A stretch of 64,000 nt of DNA from JTS-AC122 sp050246015 (lineage in GTDB: Bacteria; Planctomycetota; Phycisphaerae; Phycisphaerales; UBA1924): positions 181,102-245,101 of the forward strand of contig JBFWWU010000004.1 in NCBI GenBank assembly GCA_050246015.1. Reading direction: 5' to 3'. The notes beneath the pieces were generated by a model. The model saw only the letters and a list, made by a program, of their open reading frames with translations, was not told where the DNA came from and made no database searches. The position numbers were made by a program, and so were the translations under genes. The number at the start of each line of letters is the position of its first letter. Positions within the stretch are counted from its first letter, which is position 1. This document shows positions 46,634-56,335 of this stretch, one piece after another.

Positions 46634-47839
46634 ATGGCCACGTTCTCTATCGCATGGATGCCCGGCGACGGCATCGGCAATGACGTCATGGAAGCCACCC
46701 GCCTCGTCCTCGACGCCCTCAGGCTCGACGCCGAGTACATCCACACCGACATCGGCTGGGAGTTCTGGTGCAAGGAGGGCAACGCCCTCCCCGACCGCTC
46801 CATCGACATCCTCAAGAAAACCACCTGCGGCCTCTTCGGTGCGATCACCTCCAAGCCCCAGGACGAAGCCAGGGAAGAACTCGCCCCGGAACTCAAGGAC
46901 AAGAAACTCGTCTACTTCTCGCCCATCGTCCGCCTCCGCCAACTCTTCAATCTCCACACCAACATGCGCCCCTGCAAGACCTATCAGGGCAACCCCCTCA
47001 ACTACCGCGGCACCGCCATCGCCAACCCCCCCGGTCCCGACGGCCGCGTCGAGGACGTCATGATCGATCAGGTCGTCTTCCGCGAGAACACCGAGGGCTC
47101 CTACGGCGGGGTCGAGTTCTTCCCGCTCCCGCCGAGCGTCTACGACGCGCTGTGCCTGAACCCGAAGATGAAGCCCTGGAAGGACAAGGGCCTCGAAAAC
47201 GTCGCCCTCTCCACCCGCATCGTCAGCGTGCAGGGGTGCACCAACATCTGCCGCCAGGCCTTCGAGTACGCCAAGCGCACCGGCCGCAAACGCGTCACGC
47301 TCGTCGAGAAGCCCAACGTGCTGCGCGAGACCGGCGGCCTCATGACCCGCATCTTCCGCAAGCTCGCCGAGGAGTACAAGAGCCCCGCCGCCGGGGGCAT
47401 CTGGGCCGACGAGGCGAACATCGACGCCATCTGCATGTGGATGTTCAAGAACCCGCAGGATTACTCCGTCATCGTCGCCGAGAACATGTTCGGCGACATT
47501 GTCTCCGACCTCTGCGCCGGGCTCGTCGGCGGGCTGGGCTTCGCCCCCTCGGCCAACCTCGGCGACTCCTACGCCGTCTTCGAGCCCACCCACGGCTCCG
47601 CCCCCAAGTACGCCGGTCAGTACAAGGTCAACCCCCACGCCATGCTCCTCACCGCCAAGATGATGCTCGACTGGCTCGGCGACGGCCACGGCGGCGGCGG
47701 GTCGCGCGAGAAGGAGATGGCTTCCCGCCTCGAAGCCGCCATCGCCCGCGTCATCAAGGAAGGCAAGGTCAAGACCTACGACATGGGCGGCACGAACACG
47801 ACGATCGAGGTCGCCAGGGAAGTGGCCAGGTACGTTTAG
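46634..47839 (+). CDS. Isocitrate/isopropylmalate dehydrogenase family (probable isocitrate dehydrogenase)
   Basis: A 401-residue beta-decarboxylating dehydrogenase. Motifs are PGDGIGNDV at the N-terminus, FRENTEGSYGGVE in the substrate region, and the metal-binding block DIVSDLCAGLVGGLG with SANLGD. A late FEPTHGSAPKYAG is common to this family. Absence of clear leuB features and the family pattern favour an isocitrate dehydrogenase, probably NAD-linked, but IPMDH or a tartrate-type enzyme is not excluded. ATG 46634 has no strong ribosome site. It is divergent from the prenyltransferase. Confidence 0.85.
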   Translation: MATFSIAWMPGDGIGNDVMEATRLVLDALRLDAEYIHTDIGWEFWCKEGNALPDRSIDILKKTTCGLFGAITSKPQDEAREELAPELKDKKLVYFSPIVRLRQLFNLHTNMRPCKTYQGNPLNYRGTAIANPPGPDGRVEDVMIDQVVFRENTEGSYGGVEFFPLPPSVYDALCLNPKMKPWKDKGLENVALSTRIVSVQGCTNICRQAFEYAKRTGRKRVTLVEKPNVLRETGGLMTRIFRKLAEEYKSPAAGGIWADEANIDAICMWMFKNPQDYSVIVAENMFGDIVSDLCAGLVGGLGFAPSANLGDSYAVFEPTHGSAPKYAGQYKVNPHAMLLTAKMMLDWLGDGHGGGGSREKEMASRLEAAIARVIKEGKVKTYDMGGTNTTIEVAREVARYV

Positions 47840-47982
47840 CCGCGGCGCGCGACGCCATGCAACTCCCCCCGGTGTGTCCCATCCCCGGGCGAGTCCGCCC
47901 CGCATCCCCGGAGACAACCGGGTCGCCCGCCCGCGAAGGCTTCCGCTCTGTATCGATCCTCGCACTCGGAAGGCACGTTGCA

Positions 47983-48005
47983 GGACCCCGACGGCCGTGG
48001 GGTCC
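47983..48005. terminator. Bidirectional terminator between dehydrogenase and exporter
   Basis: GGACCCC (47983-47989) pairs with GGGGTCC (47999-48005), and the bases between, ACGGCCGT, are themselves self-complementary, so nearly the whole segment folds. It is about 20 bases beyond the DevA-like stop on the minus strand and 144 bases beyond the dehydrogenase stop on the plus strand. T-runs are weak on both sides. Confidence 0.5.
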
Positions 48006-48026
48006 ACTTTCAACGGAGGCGGTCCA

Positions 48027-48761
48027 CTAGCGCGTGGTCGCTGAAACATCCCTGCCAACCTGGAGCGTGTCCGACGCGCGCCGCAGCATGCCATCCTCCA
48101 TCTCATACACGGTGTCAAACACATCCAACGCGCGATGGTCGTGGGTGACGACGATCACGCCCGCGCCGTGCCGGTGGGCGACCTCACGGAAGAGCTCCAT
48201 GACCTGTCTCCCGCGCATGCTGTCGAGGGCCGCCGTGGGTTCATCCGCCAGGATCAGGCTCGGCTCGTTGGCCAACGCGCGGGCGACCGTGACGCGCTGC
48301 TGCTCGCCCCCGGAGAGCTGCGTGGGCATGCTGAAGGCCCGCTTGCCCACGCCCAGGGCGCCCAGCACCTCCATCGCCCGGCGTCGCGCGACGGAGGCGG
48401 GGCGCCCGACCAGCTCGCCCACGACCTGCACATTCTCGACGGCGTTCAGGAAGGGAATCAGGTTGGACTTTTGGAACACGAAACCGATGTGCTCCCGGCG
48501 GAAGCGGCGCAGGTCGCCCAGCGCACGCGGGCCGTTCTGCATCAGCCGCCCGCCGATGGCGACGGTCCCGCGCGTCGGCGGGCTGATGAGCCCGACGCAA
48601 AGCAGGAAGGTTGACTTGCCCGCGCCGCTGGGGCCCAGCAGCGCGACGACCTCGCCGCGCCGCACGCCCATGGACGCGTCGCGCAGGGCCACCACCTCGG
48701 TGTGCCCGCTGCCGTACACCTTGGTGAGCCCGCTCGTTTCCAGCGCCAGTGGTTCGCTCAT
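48027..48761 (-). CDS. DevA/MacB-type ABC exporter ATPase
   Basis: A 244-residue ATPase of the LolD/MacB/DevA family. Walker A is GPSGAGKSTF, signature LSGGEQQRVTVARAL, Walker B LILADEPTAALD. It is the last gene of adaptor-permease-ATPase on the minus strand, 27 bases after the permease, and should drive a tripartite export system. SD-like bases precede ATG 48761. Confidence 0.93.
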   Translation of the reverse strand: MSEPLALETSGLTKVYGSGHTEVVALRDASMGVRRGEVVALLGPSGAGKSTFLLCVGLISPPTRGTVAIGGRLMQNGPRALGDLRRFRREHIGFVFQKSNLIPFLNAVENVQVVGELVGRPASVARRRAMEVLGALGVGKRAFSMPTQLSGGEQQRVTVARALANEPSLILADEPTAALDSMRGRQVMELFREVAHRHGAGVIVVTHDHRALDVFDTVYEMEDGMLRRASDTLQVGRDVSATTR

Positions 48762-48788
48762 GCCGCTCGTTTCCTCGCCGGTGCCGGA

Positions 48789-50000
48789 TCAGCCGATCGC
48801 CTCGTTGGGCGCGACCCTCATCGCCTTCCAGATCCCCAGCCCGCTCGCGACCACCGAGATGAGCACGACGATCCCCGCGACGCGCAGCAAATCGTCGTTC
48901 GTGATCAGCACCCGCCGGGGGAACAGGGGGAACAGCCGCGTGCCGATGAGGTACCCAACGCCGTAGGCGAGCGCGCCCATGATGAGGGATTGCTGGAGAA
49001 TCAGCCCGGCGATCGTGCGGTTGGGAGCGCCGATGAGTTTCAAGAGCGCGATGGGGTGCAGTTTGTCGAGCGTGAGCGTGTAGATGATGAGGGCCATGAT
49101 GACGCCGGAGATGATCGTGAGCAGCACGCGGAAGAGCAGGATCTGCCGGCGTGCGCGGTCCACGCTCCCCTTGAGGAGCAGTTCCTCCTGCTGAGCGCGC
49201 GTGTACGAGGTCACGTCGCCCCAGCCTTCCATGCACCGTTGCACGCCGGCGGGGTCGGCGCCCGGCAACAGCCGGGCGATCACGGCGCTGACCGCCGGGC
49301 CCGGGAGCGCGGCGAGGCTCCGCGACGGGCCCGAGGCGCGGTCCAGCACGCCCGGCTGGGTGCGTCCCACGTCGATCTGCTCCGCGCGGGCGCGCCGCGC
49401 CGAGCGCTCCAGCCGCACCGATTCGCCCGGGTCGTCGAACTGGATGGCCTGCGCATCGCGGCTAGTAAAGCACGCGATCCCGTCGCCACCCGAGGCGACC
49501 AGCCATCGCGTGATTCCCACGACCGCGTACGTCTCCTTGCCGAGGCGGAGCCTCTCGCCCAGTGCGAGGCCCAGCGATTCATCGGCGATCATCTCGAAGT
49601 GGTTCTGCGCGAGCGGGCGGCCCGCCACCAGGGGCAGACCCTCGCCCTTATCCGTGGGCCAGCCCAGCCCCAGCACGCCCATGCGCAGAGGCTTGCCCGC
49701 GTGCTCGCGCTGGATCGTGTGGAAGACAAACTCGCGGGCGTCGGTGACCCCGGGGACGGCCGCGACACGATCGACCAGACTCCGCGGCAGGCGCGAGACC
49801 TCGGCGAAGGGCCCGCGCGTATCGCGCTGCACAACCCAGAGGTCCGCCCCGACCCCGCGCGTCACCACCAGCGCGTCGTCCACCAGCCCCCGGTAGATGC
49901 CCCCCATGCCCATCACCACCATGAGGAGCATCCCCACGCCGATGGTCGTGAGGACAAAGCGCCCGAGGCTGTGGCGGATGTCACGCACGGCGAGGTTCAT
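48789..50000 (-). CDS. DevC/MacB-type ABC exporter permease
   Basis: A 403-residue FtsX-family permease: one N-terminal membrane segment, a periplasmic region (about residues 40-265) and three C-terminal segments (ILLFRVLLTIISGVIMALII, AGLILQQSLIMGALAYGVGYL, VAGIVVLISVVASGLGIW). This layout matches DevC and MacB-like mechanotransmitter permeases. It overlaps the adaptor gene by four bases (ATGA, 49997-50000), showing translational coupling. Confidence 0.9.
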   Translation of the reverse strand: MNLAVRDIRHSLGRFVLTTIGVGMLLMVVMGMGGIYRGLVDDALVVTRGVGADLWVVQRDTRGPFAEVSRLPRSLVDRVAAVPGVTDAREFVFHTIQREHAGKPLRMGVLGLGWPTDKGEGLPLVAGRPLAQNHFEMIADESLGLALGERLRLGKETYAVVGITRWLVASGGDGIACFTSRDAQAIQFDDPGESVRLERSARRARAEQIDVGRTQPGVLDRASGPSRSLAALPGPAVSAVIARLLPGADPAGVQRCMEGWGDVTSYTRAQQEELLLKGSVDRARRQILLFRVLLTIISGVIMALIIYTLTLDKLHPIALLKLIGAPNRTIAGLILQQSLIMGALAYGVGYLIGTRLFPLFPRRVLITNDDLLRVAGIVVLISVVASGLGIWKAMRVAPNEAIG

Positions 50001-51214
50001 TTCGGAGCGATCCTCCGACCACTCCGCAGCGCTCCGGCGGTGGGCGACGCCGGGCTGACCACGACATCCCCGGGAGACAGGCCGCTGGTCACCTCGACCG
50101 CTCCGCGTCCGCGCAGGCCCACGGCGATCTCGCGCCAGCGGGCGATGCCGCCATCGTCCACCATCACGCCCGCCTTCCCGTCCCGAACCAGCACCAGGGC
50201 CGCGGGTAGCGTGACAACCCCCACCTTCCGATCAACCCGGACATACGCCTCGGCGCGCTGCCCCACCGCCCAGTTCCCGGGCAGCGCCTCGACACGCACG
50301 TCCACCACGATCTCTCGCGTCTCGCGGTCGGCCTCTCGACCCACGCGGGACACCGCGCCCGCGTATTCGACGCCCGGCTCGGATCGGAAGACCACGCGCG
50401 CGGGCTGTCCCTCGGCCAGGCGCGCCAGTTCGGTCTCGTCCACCCACGCCGTGATCCACATCTCGTCCAGCGACACCAGTTGCAAGACCGACGAGCCCGC
50501 CGTGACGACATCTCCAGGGTCTCGGTCGCGCCGCACCACCAGCCCATCGAACGGCGCCTCGATCGTCGTGTCGTGCAGCCGCGTGCGTTGATACTCCAGG
50601 GATCGCTCCGCCGCGGTCAGGCGTCTCTCGCCCTCCACGATCGCGGCCCGGGCCCGCGCGCCCTCGGCCTCCGCGACCGCCAGCGCCTCGGCGGACGTGT
50701 CCACTTCCTGCGCCGACGTGGCGTTCTTCGACCACGCCTCGCTCACGCGCTGATGGGTGAGCCTGGCCTGCGCGAGGACCGCCGCCGCCCGCCCCTGCTC
50801 TGCCACAAGGCGATCCAGCCCCGCACGCGCTGCGGCCAGGTCCGCCTCGGCCACCCCCACCTGCTGCGTGAAGTCCGAGTCTTCCAGGAACACCAGTGTC
50901 TGGCCCGCCCGGACTCGATCCCCCTGGTCCGCCGCGATCTTCACGATGAGCCCCGGGATCTTCGGCCCGATGATCGCACTCACCCGCGCTTCGAGCGTTC
51001 CCGTGCCCAGCACCTCCGCCGTCACGTCGCCCCGGGTGACCGTGTGCGTCGTGACGGCGACGGGCGCGAGCAGCATCCACCACACCCCGGCCACGATGAC
51101 GGCCAACGCACCGCCCACGCGAGCGATCATCCACACCCGCCGCGCGCGCCGTTGCCACCACGTCACCGACACGGGCGGGGACGGGGGCGCGGCGGATATC
51201 GGCTGCGGGCTCAT
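49997..51214 (-). CDS. DevB/HlyD-type periplasmic adaptor
   Basis: A 405-residue membrane fusion protein. One N-terminal membrane anchor (near residues 29-50) is followed by the lipoyl half-motif VSAIIGPKIPGLIVKIAADQGDRVRAGQTL, a long alpha-hairpin (about 110-200), and the second lipoyl half and beta-barrel (TTIEAPFDGLVV). It should join the permease to an outer-membrane channel such as a TolC-like protein, which is not encoded in this window. It is the first gene of the three-gene unit and starts at ATG 51214. Confidence 0.9.
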   Translation of the reverse strand: MSPQPISAAPPSPPVSVTWWQRRARRVWMIARVGGALAVIVAGVWWMLLAPVAVTTHTVTRGDVTAEVLGTGTLEARVSAIIGPKIPGLIVKIAADQGDRVRAGQTLVFLEDSDFTQQVGVAEADLAAARAGLDRLVAEQGRAAAVLAQARLTHQRVSEAWSKNATSAQEVDTSAEALAVAEAEGARARAAIVEGERRLTAAERSLEYQRTRLHDTTIEAPFDGLVVRRDRDPGDVVTAGSSVLQLVSLDEMWITAWVDETELARLAEGQPARVVFRSEPGVEYAGAVSRVGREADRETREIVVDVRVEALPGNWAVGQRAEAYVRVDRKVGVVTLPAALVLVRDGKAGVMVDDGGIARWREIAVGLRGRGAVEVTSGLSPGDVVVSPASPTAGALRSGRRIAPK

Positions 51215-51640
51215 GCCCCGGATGGTATACGAGCCTCCGCGAGCCTCCGGACATCACGATGCCTCCGTCGCTTCGCGCTTCGCCCGCATCGTGGCGTCGG
51301 CGGGGGGTGGGGGGCGCCAACCGGGGGCGGGTGGGCATGATCCGGAACGTGAGCCCGGCGGGGTTGCCCGATAAAGCGATGACGGGCGCTCGTGCGGGCT
51401 GGTCCGTCGGGGCGTGTGTTCATCCTGCCGCGGTGCCGCGAGGCTCCACGCGCATCATGGGCGCCTGCATGAGCGAATGACCGCTTCCGCTCCGTCCGCC
51501 GCGACGGCGAATACCTCCGCCGTCGCCACGCCGATGGCCTTGAACTCCCGAACGGGGGCGTCGGGCTGTAGCCACGGGTGGAGCAAGGCCGCTTGGCGCC
51601 TTGCGGAACCCATGGAAGGCCCTCCATCTGCTCGGGCCAC
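51215..51640. other. Intergenic region between exporter and binding-protein genes
   Basis: About 426 bases. Open frames on both strands are antisense extensions of neighbours or have no ribosome site or family motif; I find no supported gene. The exporter promoter should lie in its left part. Confidence 0.45.
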
Positions 51641-52867
51641 TCAGTTCGTCGGGTCGATTGTGGCGACCCACGTCGGCTTCCCGCCCGTCATGCGCACGAT
51701 CACGATCGGCTTCCGCGCGTTGCGCTTCGCGTCGATCGTGATCGTCCCCGAGACGCCCTTGTACCCCTTGGTGTCCGCGATCGCCTTGGCCAGGTCCTTG
51801 CCCTCCAGCGACGACGCCCGCTTCATCGCGTCGGCCAGCACCATCATCGCGTCGTACCCCAGGCCCCCCAGGGCGTCGGGCGTCTGCCCCTCGTACTTGG
51901 CCTTGTACTTCTCGATGAACGGCCCGATGTTGCTGTCCGGCTGGTCCGGCGCGGAGTGGTTCGAGTAGTAGCACCCCTCGACCGCGTCCTTGCCGATCTC
52001 GGCGAACTGCTCCGAGTCCCACCCGTCGCCCCCGATCAGCGGGATCGTCAGCCCCAGTTTGCGCGCCTGCAGCGCGATGTTCCCACCCTCGGTGTAGTAC
52101 CCGGGGACGAAGAGGATCTCGGGCTTGGCCTCCCGGATCGACGTGAGCTGCGCCGAGTACTCCTGGTCCCCCTTGGAATACGGCTGGTCCGAGACGATCG
52201 TGCCGCCCCCGGCGACGAACGCCTTGGTGAAGTCGTCCCGCAGCCCCTTGGAGTACGGGCTGGTCTGCTCGAACAGGATCGCCGCCTTGGTCAGTTTGAG
52301 GTTCTCACGCACGAACTTCGCGATCGCCGCCGCCTGCTGATCGTCCGTGAAGCAGACGCGGAAGACCATGTCCCGCCCCTCCGTGACCCGCGGGTTGGTG
52401 CTCGAGGGCGAGATCATCGGCACGCCCTGCTCCTGGCAGACCGCCCCGCCCGCCAGCGACAGCCCGCTGGCCACCTCGCCCAGCACCGCCGACACCTTGT
52501 CCTTGGAAATCAGACGCGTCACCGCCTTGCCCGCTTCGTTCGAGTCCCCCTTGTCGTCGTAGGTGATCAGTTTGAACTGCTTGCCGTTGAGCCCCCCCGC
52601 GGCGTTGAGGTCCTCGATCGCCAACCGGATCCCGCGGTCGGTGGACTGCCCGAAGGTCGCCTCCGACCCCGTGAGCGAGGCGTAATGCCCCACCAGGATC
52701 AAGTTCGCATCTCCCGCGGAGCCGCCCGAGTTCGGGGTTCCGCCCCCGGAGCCGCCGCCGTTCTTCGCGGCTGGCTTGCTGTCGCACCCCACGCCCGACA
52801 GAGCGGCGAGGCCCATCGCCAGCGCCCAGGCGAATACTCCGGTCCGTTTGATTGTGCTGGCGAGCAT
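51641..52867 (-). CDS. Branched-chain amino-acid-type binding lipoprotein, orphan
   Basis: A 408-residue lipoprotein: signal peptide, lipobox SGVGC near residue 28, and a Gly/Ser-rich linker. The body is a LivJ/LivK-type solute-binding protein (GHYASLTGSEATFGQSTDRG, then LFEQTSPYSKGLRDDF). No LivHMGF permease or ATPase genes are nearby. It could work with transporters encoded elsewhere or as a sensor module. ATG 52867 is the start. It stands downstream of the SRPBCC gene on the same strand. Confidence 0.92.
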   Translation of the reverse strand: MLASTIKRTGVFAWALAMGLAALSGVGCDSKPAAKNGGGSGGGTPNSGGSAGDANLILVGHYASLTGSEATFGQSTDRGIRLAIEDLNAAGGLNGKQFKLITYDDKGDSNEAGKAVTRLISKDKVSAVLGEVASGLSLAGGAVCQEQGVPMISPSSTNPRVTEGRDMVFRVCFTDDQQAAAIAKFVRENLKLTKAAILFEQTSPYSKGLRDDFTKAFVAGGGTIVSDQPYSKGDQEYSAQLTSIREAKPEILFVPGYYTEGGNIALQARKLGLTIPLIGGDGWDSEQFAEIGKDAVEGCYYSNHSAPDQPDSNIGPFIEKYKAKYEGQTPDALGGLGYDAMMVLADAMKRASSLEGKDLAKAIADTKGYKGVSGTITIDAKRNARKPIVIVRMTGGKPTWVATIDPTN

Positions 52868-53032
52868 CGTGTCGTGTCTCCTGCTGGTGTTTGCGGGCGC
52901 GCCCCGCGGGGTTGGCCCCGCCCCCGCGCCCCGACTCCCCCCGCCGAATCGTGTGGCGACATTGTACCAGAGACCACTTTTCCGCGCCCTGACGCCGCCC
53001 GCCCTCCCTCCCGCCCGCCCTCCCGCGCCCCC

Positions 53033-53473
53033 CTACGGGATCTCCGGCTCCACCAGCAGCGTCAGCAGCGACAGCGATTCCTGCCACCCCAGGTAGCACA
53101 TCTCCGCCGGGATCACCGCCGGGATGTTCTCCTGCACGATCCTCAGTTCCGTCCCGCACATCACCTTCCGGAACGTCACCGTCACGCTCATCTGCCCCGG
53201 GAGATTCGGGTCGTCGAAGGTGTCCGTGTGGCGGATCAACTCCCCCGGCTTGATCTCCAGGTACGTCCCCCCGAACGAGTGCGACTGGCCCGTCCCCAGA
53301 TTCGAGAACGACATCCGGTACGCGCCCCCGACGCGGAAGTCCATCGAGTGGACCTCCGCGGTGAAGCCGTGCGGCGGCATCCACTTGACCAGGGCGCGCG
53401 GATCGGAAAACGCGCGGAACAGACGCTCGGGCGCGCACTTCAGCACGCGGTGCAGTGTGACGGAGTTTGGCAT
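53033..53473 (-). CDS. SRPBCC/AHSA1-type lipid-binding-fold protein
   Basis: A 146-residue START-like protein. The N-terminal KCAPERLFRAFSDPRALVKWM and the central GGTYLEIKPGELIRHTDTFD match AHSA1-related SRPBCC proteins. Members bind hydrophobic ligands or act as co-chaperones; the ligand is unknown here. ATG 53473 begins the domain; the reading frame is open upstream without family similarity. It is divergent from the AtpZ-like gene. Confidence 0.85.
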   Translation of the reverse strand: MPNSVTLHRVLKCAPERLFRAFSDPRALVKWMPPHGFTAEVHSMDFRVGGAYRMSFSNLGTGQSHSFGGTYLEIKPGELIRHTDTFDDPNLPGQMSVTVTFRKVMCGTELRIVQENIPAVIPAEMCYLGWQESLSLLTLLVEPEIP

Positions 53474-53551
53474 CGCCGATCGTAGCCTCCCCCGCGCGGA
53501 TTCCGGCCGCTCTCGCCCGGGCGCGGGTCCGGTGAGATAAACTTCCTTCGC

Positions 53552-53959
53552 ATGCCGCGCCCGCCCCTCCCCCCACCCCAGGAACTCCCCGACGATCACG
53601 ACCGGCCGGCCCCGGGGCCGATGCACCACGTGCACCTCCCGCCAACCCCGGAGCCCGGCGACCCGTCGCTCCGGATCCCCGAAGCCCTCCGCACCCCCAT
53701 CCGCAAACCCGACCTCCCGGGCGCTCCCCGCACATCGGGCACCGGGAGCATCAGCGGCATCGGCATCGGGTTCGCCATGGCCTTCGACTTCGTCGGCTCC
53801 ATCATCGCCGGGTCACTGCTGGGGTACCTCTTTGACCGCTGGCAGCACACCCAGCCCGTCGGCGTGCTCGTCGGTCTGGGCGTCGGGTTCGTCGGCGCCA
53901 TGATCCGCATGGTCAGAACAAGCCAGAAGGCCGAACGCCGCGAACGTCAGAACAAATAA
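53552..53959 (+). CDS. AtpZ/AtpI-like membrane protein
   Basis: A 135-residue protein with a Pro-rich N-terminal half (about 60 residues, low complexity) and two hydrophobic segments carrying the AtpZ/AtpI pattern (FDFVGSIIAGSLLGYLFDRW, VGVLVGLGVGFVGAMIRMV). AtpZ-type proteins are usually encoded first in atp operons, where they help assemble the F-type ATPase or move Mg2+/Ca2+. No other atp gene follows: the next gene is PBP2 in the opposite direction. Confidence 0.75.
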   Translation: MPRPPLPPPQELPDDHDRPAPGPMHHVHLPPTPEPGDPSLRIPEALRTPIRKPDLPGAPRTSGTGSISGIGIGFAMAFDFVGSIIAGSLLGYLFDRWQHTQPVGVLVGLGVGFVGAMIRMVRTSQKAERRERQNK

Positions 53960-53977
53960 CCCGAATCCCCAAACGAC

Positions 53978-56335
53978 TCACGGCTGGGACACGTCCACCC
54001 GCGCCGATCTCTTCAAGTACCCCGCGTTCAGCAGCGCCCGCACCACCTGGTTCGCGATCGGGCCCGCCACCCGCCCCCCCGACCCGCCGTAGTCCGCCAC
54101 CACCGCCACCGCGTACTTCGGCCGCGGCACGCCCGACGCCTCGTCCCCGCACAGCAGCACGCACCACGCGTGGTCCCCGTCGCGGATCACCTGCCGCTGC
54201 CCGGATGCGTCGCGGGCCACGATCGCCGAGGCGTCCGCCGTGCCCGATTTCGCCCACACGTGGATCCCCGGCTCGCTCAGCACGTTGAAGATCACCTCCC
54301 GCACCGGGCCCGTCAGCGTCGGGATCGTGATGTGGTGCGCCGTGCTGTTGGTCTCTTCCGTCGCCGCCCGCTCCAGCCCCTTGAGCGCCTGCTCGACCCC
54401 CAGCGGGTTCAGATGCAGGTCCGTCGTCACCGTTGGGGCTCCCATCATCAGCCTCGGCCGGATCTTCATCCCCGCCCGCGCCAGCGTCGCGTACGCGTCC
54501 GCCGCGTGCATCGGCGTCCAGGCGATCTTCCCCTGCCCGATCCCCAGCAGGATCGCATCCGTCGGTGACGACCCCGCCGCCGGCGGCAGCGCGCCCTCGT
54601 ATTCATACCCAAGCCCCAGGTCCCACCGCTGCGCGTGCTCCCCCACCCCGAAGTTCTCGAACCACTTCGTGATTCCCCCCACCCCCAGCCGCCGCCCCAT
54701 CTCGAAGAAGAAGATGTTGCACGAGCCCATGATCGCGTCGGACCCGTCCAGGTCGTGCCCCATCATCACGCTGTGGTTCGTCGCCCCGTTCGTCTGCTTG
54801 TACGTCCAGCACCGCAACTTCTCAGGCTCGTTGGGCAGAAAGTGCCCCGTGCACGCGATCCGCTCCAGCGTGTTGTACTTCCCCTCCGTCACCGCCGCGC
54901 ACAGCACCAGCGGCTTCACGATCGACCCCGGCGCGTACGGCTGCGAGATCGCCCGGTTCACCGCCGGCATGAACAAGGGGTCCCGGTACACCGAGTCCGG
55001 CGCCTCCAGCAGGTCCTCCCGCGTGAACGACGGCGACGTCACCATCGCCAGGATGTCCCCCGTGTCCACCTCGATCACCACCGCCGCTCCCGCCAGACGC
55101 TCGCTGATCGTCGGCACGCCCCGCGGCAGTTCATCGTCATTGTGCCGGGCGCTGTGCCAGGGCTGCACGATCATCAGCCCCGAGTCCGGCCACAGCAGCG
55201 CCTGGATCGTCGCCTGCAGGTCCGTGTCGATCGTGAGCCGGACGTCCTCGCCGGGAACCGGAGCACGCTCGAACTGTTCCCTCGTGTCGAGTTTCGTCGT
55301 GCGCACCCCCCGCACGCCCCGCAGCCGCCGCTCCGCCGCCCGCTCCATCCCCGCGCTCCCGATCGCTTCGTTGTCCAGGTAGTACGACCCGTTGGGCGAT
55401 CCATCCGCCAGCGTGCGGGGGATCCCCTCGTTGTCCTCCGCGAAGATCCTGTGCCGCATCCACCCCACGATGTGCGTCGACACCCCCGGCACCGACACCT
55501 GGATCGGTACCTCCGACTTCAGCGGACCCGGAAACGTCGATCGGTCCACCGTCACCACCCGCGCCGCGTTGGGGTACTCCCGAGTGCCCGCGTACTCCAC
55601 CGACACCCCGGGCATCGGCGGCGTCCCGTCTCCCGTTCCGGCCCCGCGCGCCCCGCTCCCGGTCTCTTCCGATTCCGCCGACGCGTCCTGCGCCGCCCGG
55701 ATGATCGTGAACGCCGTCTGATCGTCCACCGCGCGCAGCACGATGTGCGCCATCACCTCCTCGGCGATCGGCCGGTCCAGGTCCTTCTTCGAGACCGTCG
55801 CGTCCACCCCCGCCTCCACCGCCTCGCGCTCCAGCCTCGCGAGTTGGTTCGTCCGGTATGCCCCAGCCACCGCCTGCACCCGCTTCTTGATCCCCTCCAG
55901 CCGGTCGTCGAGTTCCGACCGCGGCACGCCCCCCAGCCTGGCCAGTTCGTTCCACATCCGGTCGAGCCGGTACTCAAAGTCCGGCAGGTACGCCTCCGCG
56001 CGCTCGCGCCGCTGCGACCTGGAGAGCGCCGGCCACTCCTGCCGGTGCAGCCGCTTGGCCCGCTTGTACGCCTGCGAATACGCCCATTCCCCCGTGATCA
56101 CCGGATACTCGACCGCCACGTTGAAACTCGGCCGATCCTCCGCCAGCACCAGCCCGTTGCGGTCAAGGATCCGCCCGCGATTGGTCGGCAACCACTGCCG
56201 GGTGACCAGGTACGTATCCGCCTTTTCCGTCAGTTCCTCGTGGTGCGCGATCGTCCAGCGCGACAGTTGCAGCAGCGGCGCGATGAACCCCAGCCCCAGC
56301 AGCGCGCCCAGCAGCAGCACCCGCCGATGGAACAT
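53978..56335 (-). CDS. mrdA: Penicillin-binding protein 2 (peptidoglycan transpeptidase)
   Basis: A 785-residue class B PBP with one N-terminal membrane anchor (RRVLLLGALLGLGFIAPLL) and a dimerisation domain (LPTNRGRILDRNG). The catalytic motifs are SIVK (Ser471), SCN (538-540) and KSG (696-698), the family triad. Such enzymes build the side wall in rod-shaped cells. The length exceeds most PBP2 because of extra sequence in the linker and around residues 230-270. ATG 56335 is chosen; a TTG at 56401 is in frame. The presence of a PBP shows a peptidoglycan wall. The gene is convergent with the AtpZ-like gene. Confidence 0.93.
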   Translation of the reverse strand: MFHRRVLLLGALLGLGFIAPLLQLSRWTIAHHEELTEKADTYLVTRQWLPTNRGRILDRNGLVLAEDRPSFNVAVEYPVITGEWAYSQAYKRAKRLHRQEWPALSRSQRRERAEAYLPDFEYRLDRMWNELARLGGVPRSELDDRLEGIKKRVQAVAGAYRTNQLARLEREAVEAGVDATVSKKDLDRPIAEEVMAHIVLRAVDDQTAFTIIRAAQDASAESEETGSGARGAGTGDGTPPMPGVSVEYAGTREYPNAARVVTVDRSTFPGPLKSEVPIQVSVPGVSTHIVGWMRHRIFAEDNEGIPRTLADGSPNGSYYLDNEAIGSAGMERAAERRLRGVRGVRTTKLDTREQFERAPVPGEDVRLTIDTDLQATIQALLWPDSGLMIVQPWHSARHNDDELPRGVPTISERLAGAAVVIEVDTGDILAMVTSPSFTREDLLEAPDSVYRDPLFMPAVNRAISQPYAPGSIVKPLVLCAAVTEGKYNTLERIACTGHFLPNEPEKLRCWTYKQTNGATNHSVMMGHDLDGSDAIMGSCNIFFFEMGRRLGVGGITKWFENFGVGEHAQRWDLGLGYEYEGALPPAAGSSPTDAILLGIGQGKIAWTPMHAADAYATLARAGMKIRPRLMMGAPTVTTDLHLNPLGVEQALKGLERAATEETNSTAHHITIPTLTGPVREVIFNVLSEPGIHVWAKSGTADASAIVARDASGQRQVIRDGDHAWCVLLCGDEASGVPRPKYAVAVVADYGGSGGRVAGPIANQVVRALLNAGYLKRSARVDVSQP

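Noticed and set aside
48702..50591. Plus-strand open frame over the exporter genes
   Set aside because: Antisense to the three exporter genes; no ribosome site or family motif.
51578..53485. Plus-strand open frame over the amino-acid-binding lipoprotein gene
   Set aside because: Antisense to a gene with signal peptide, lipobox and binding-protein motifs.
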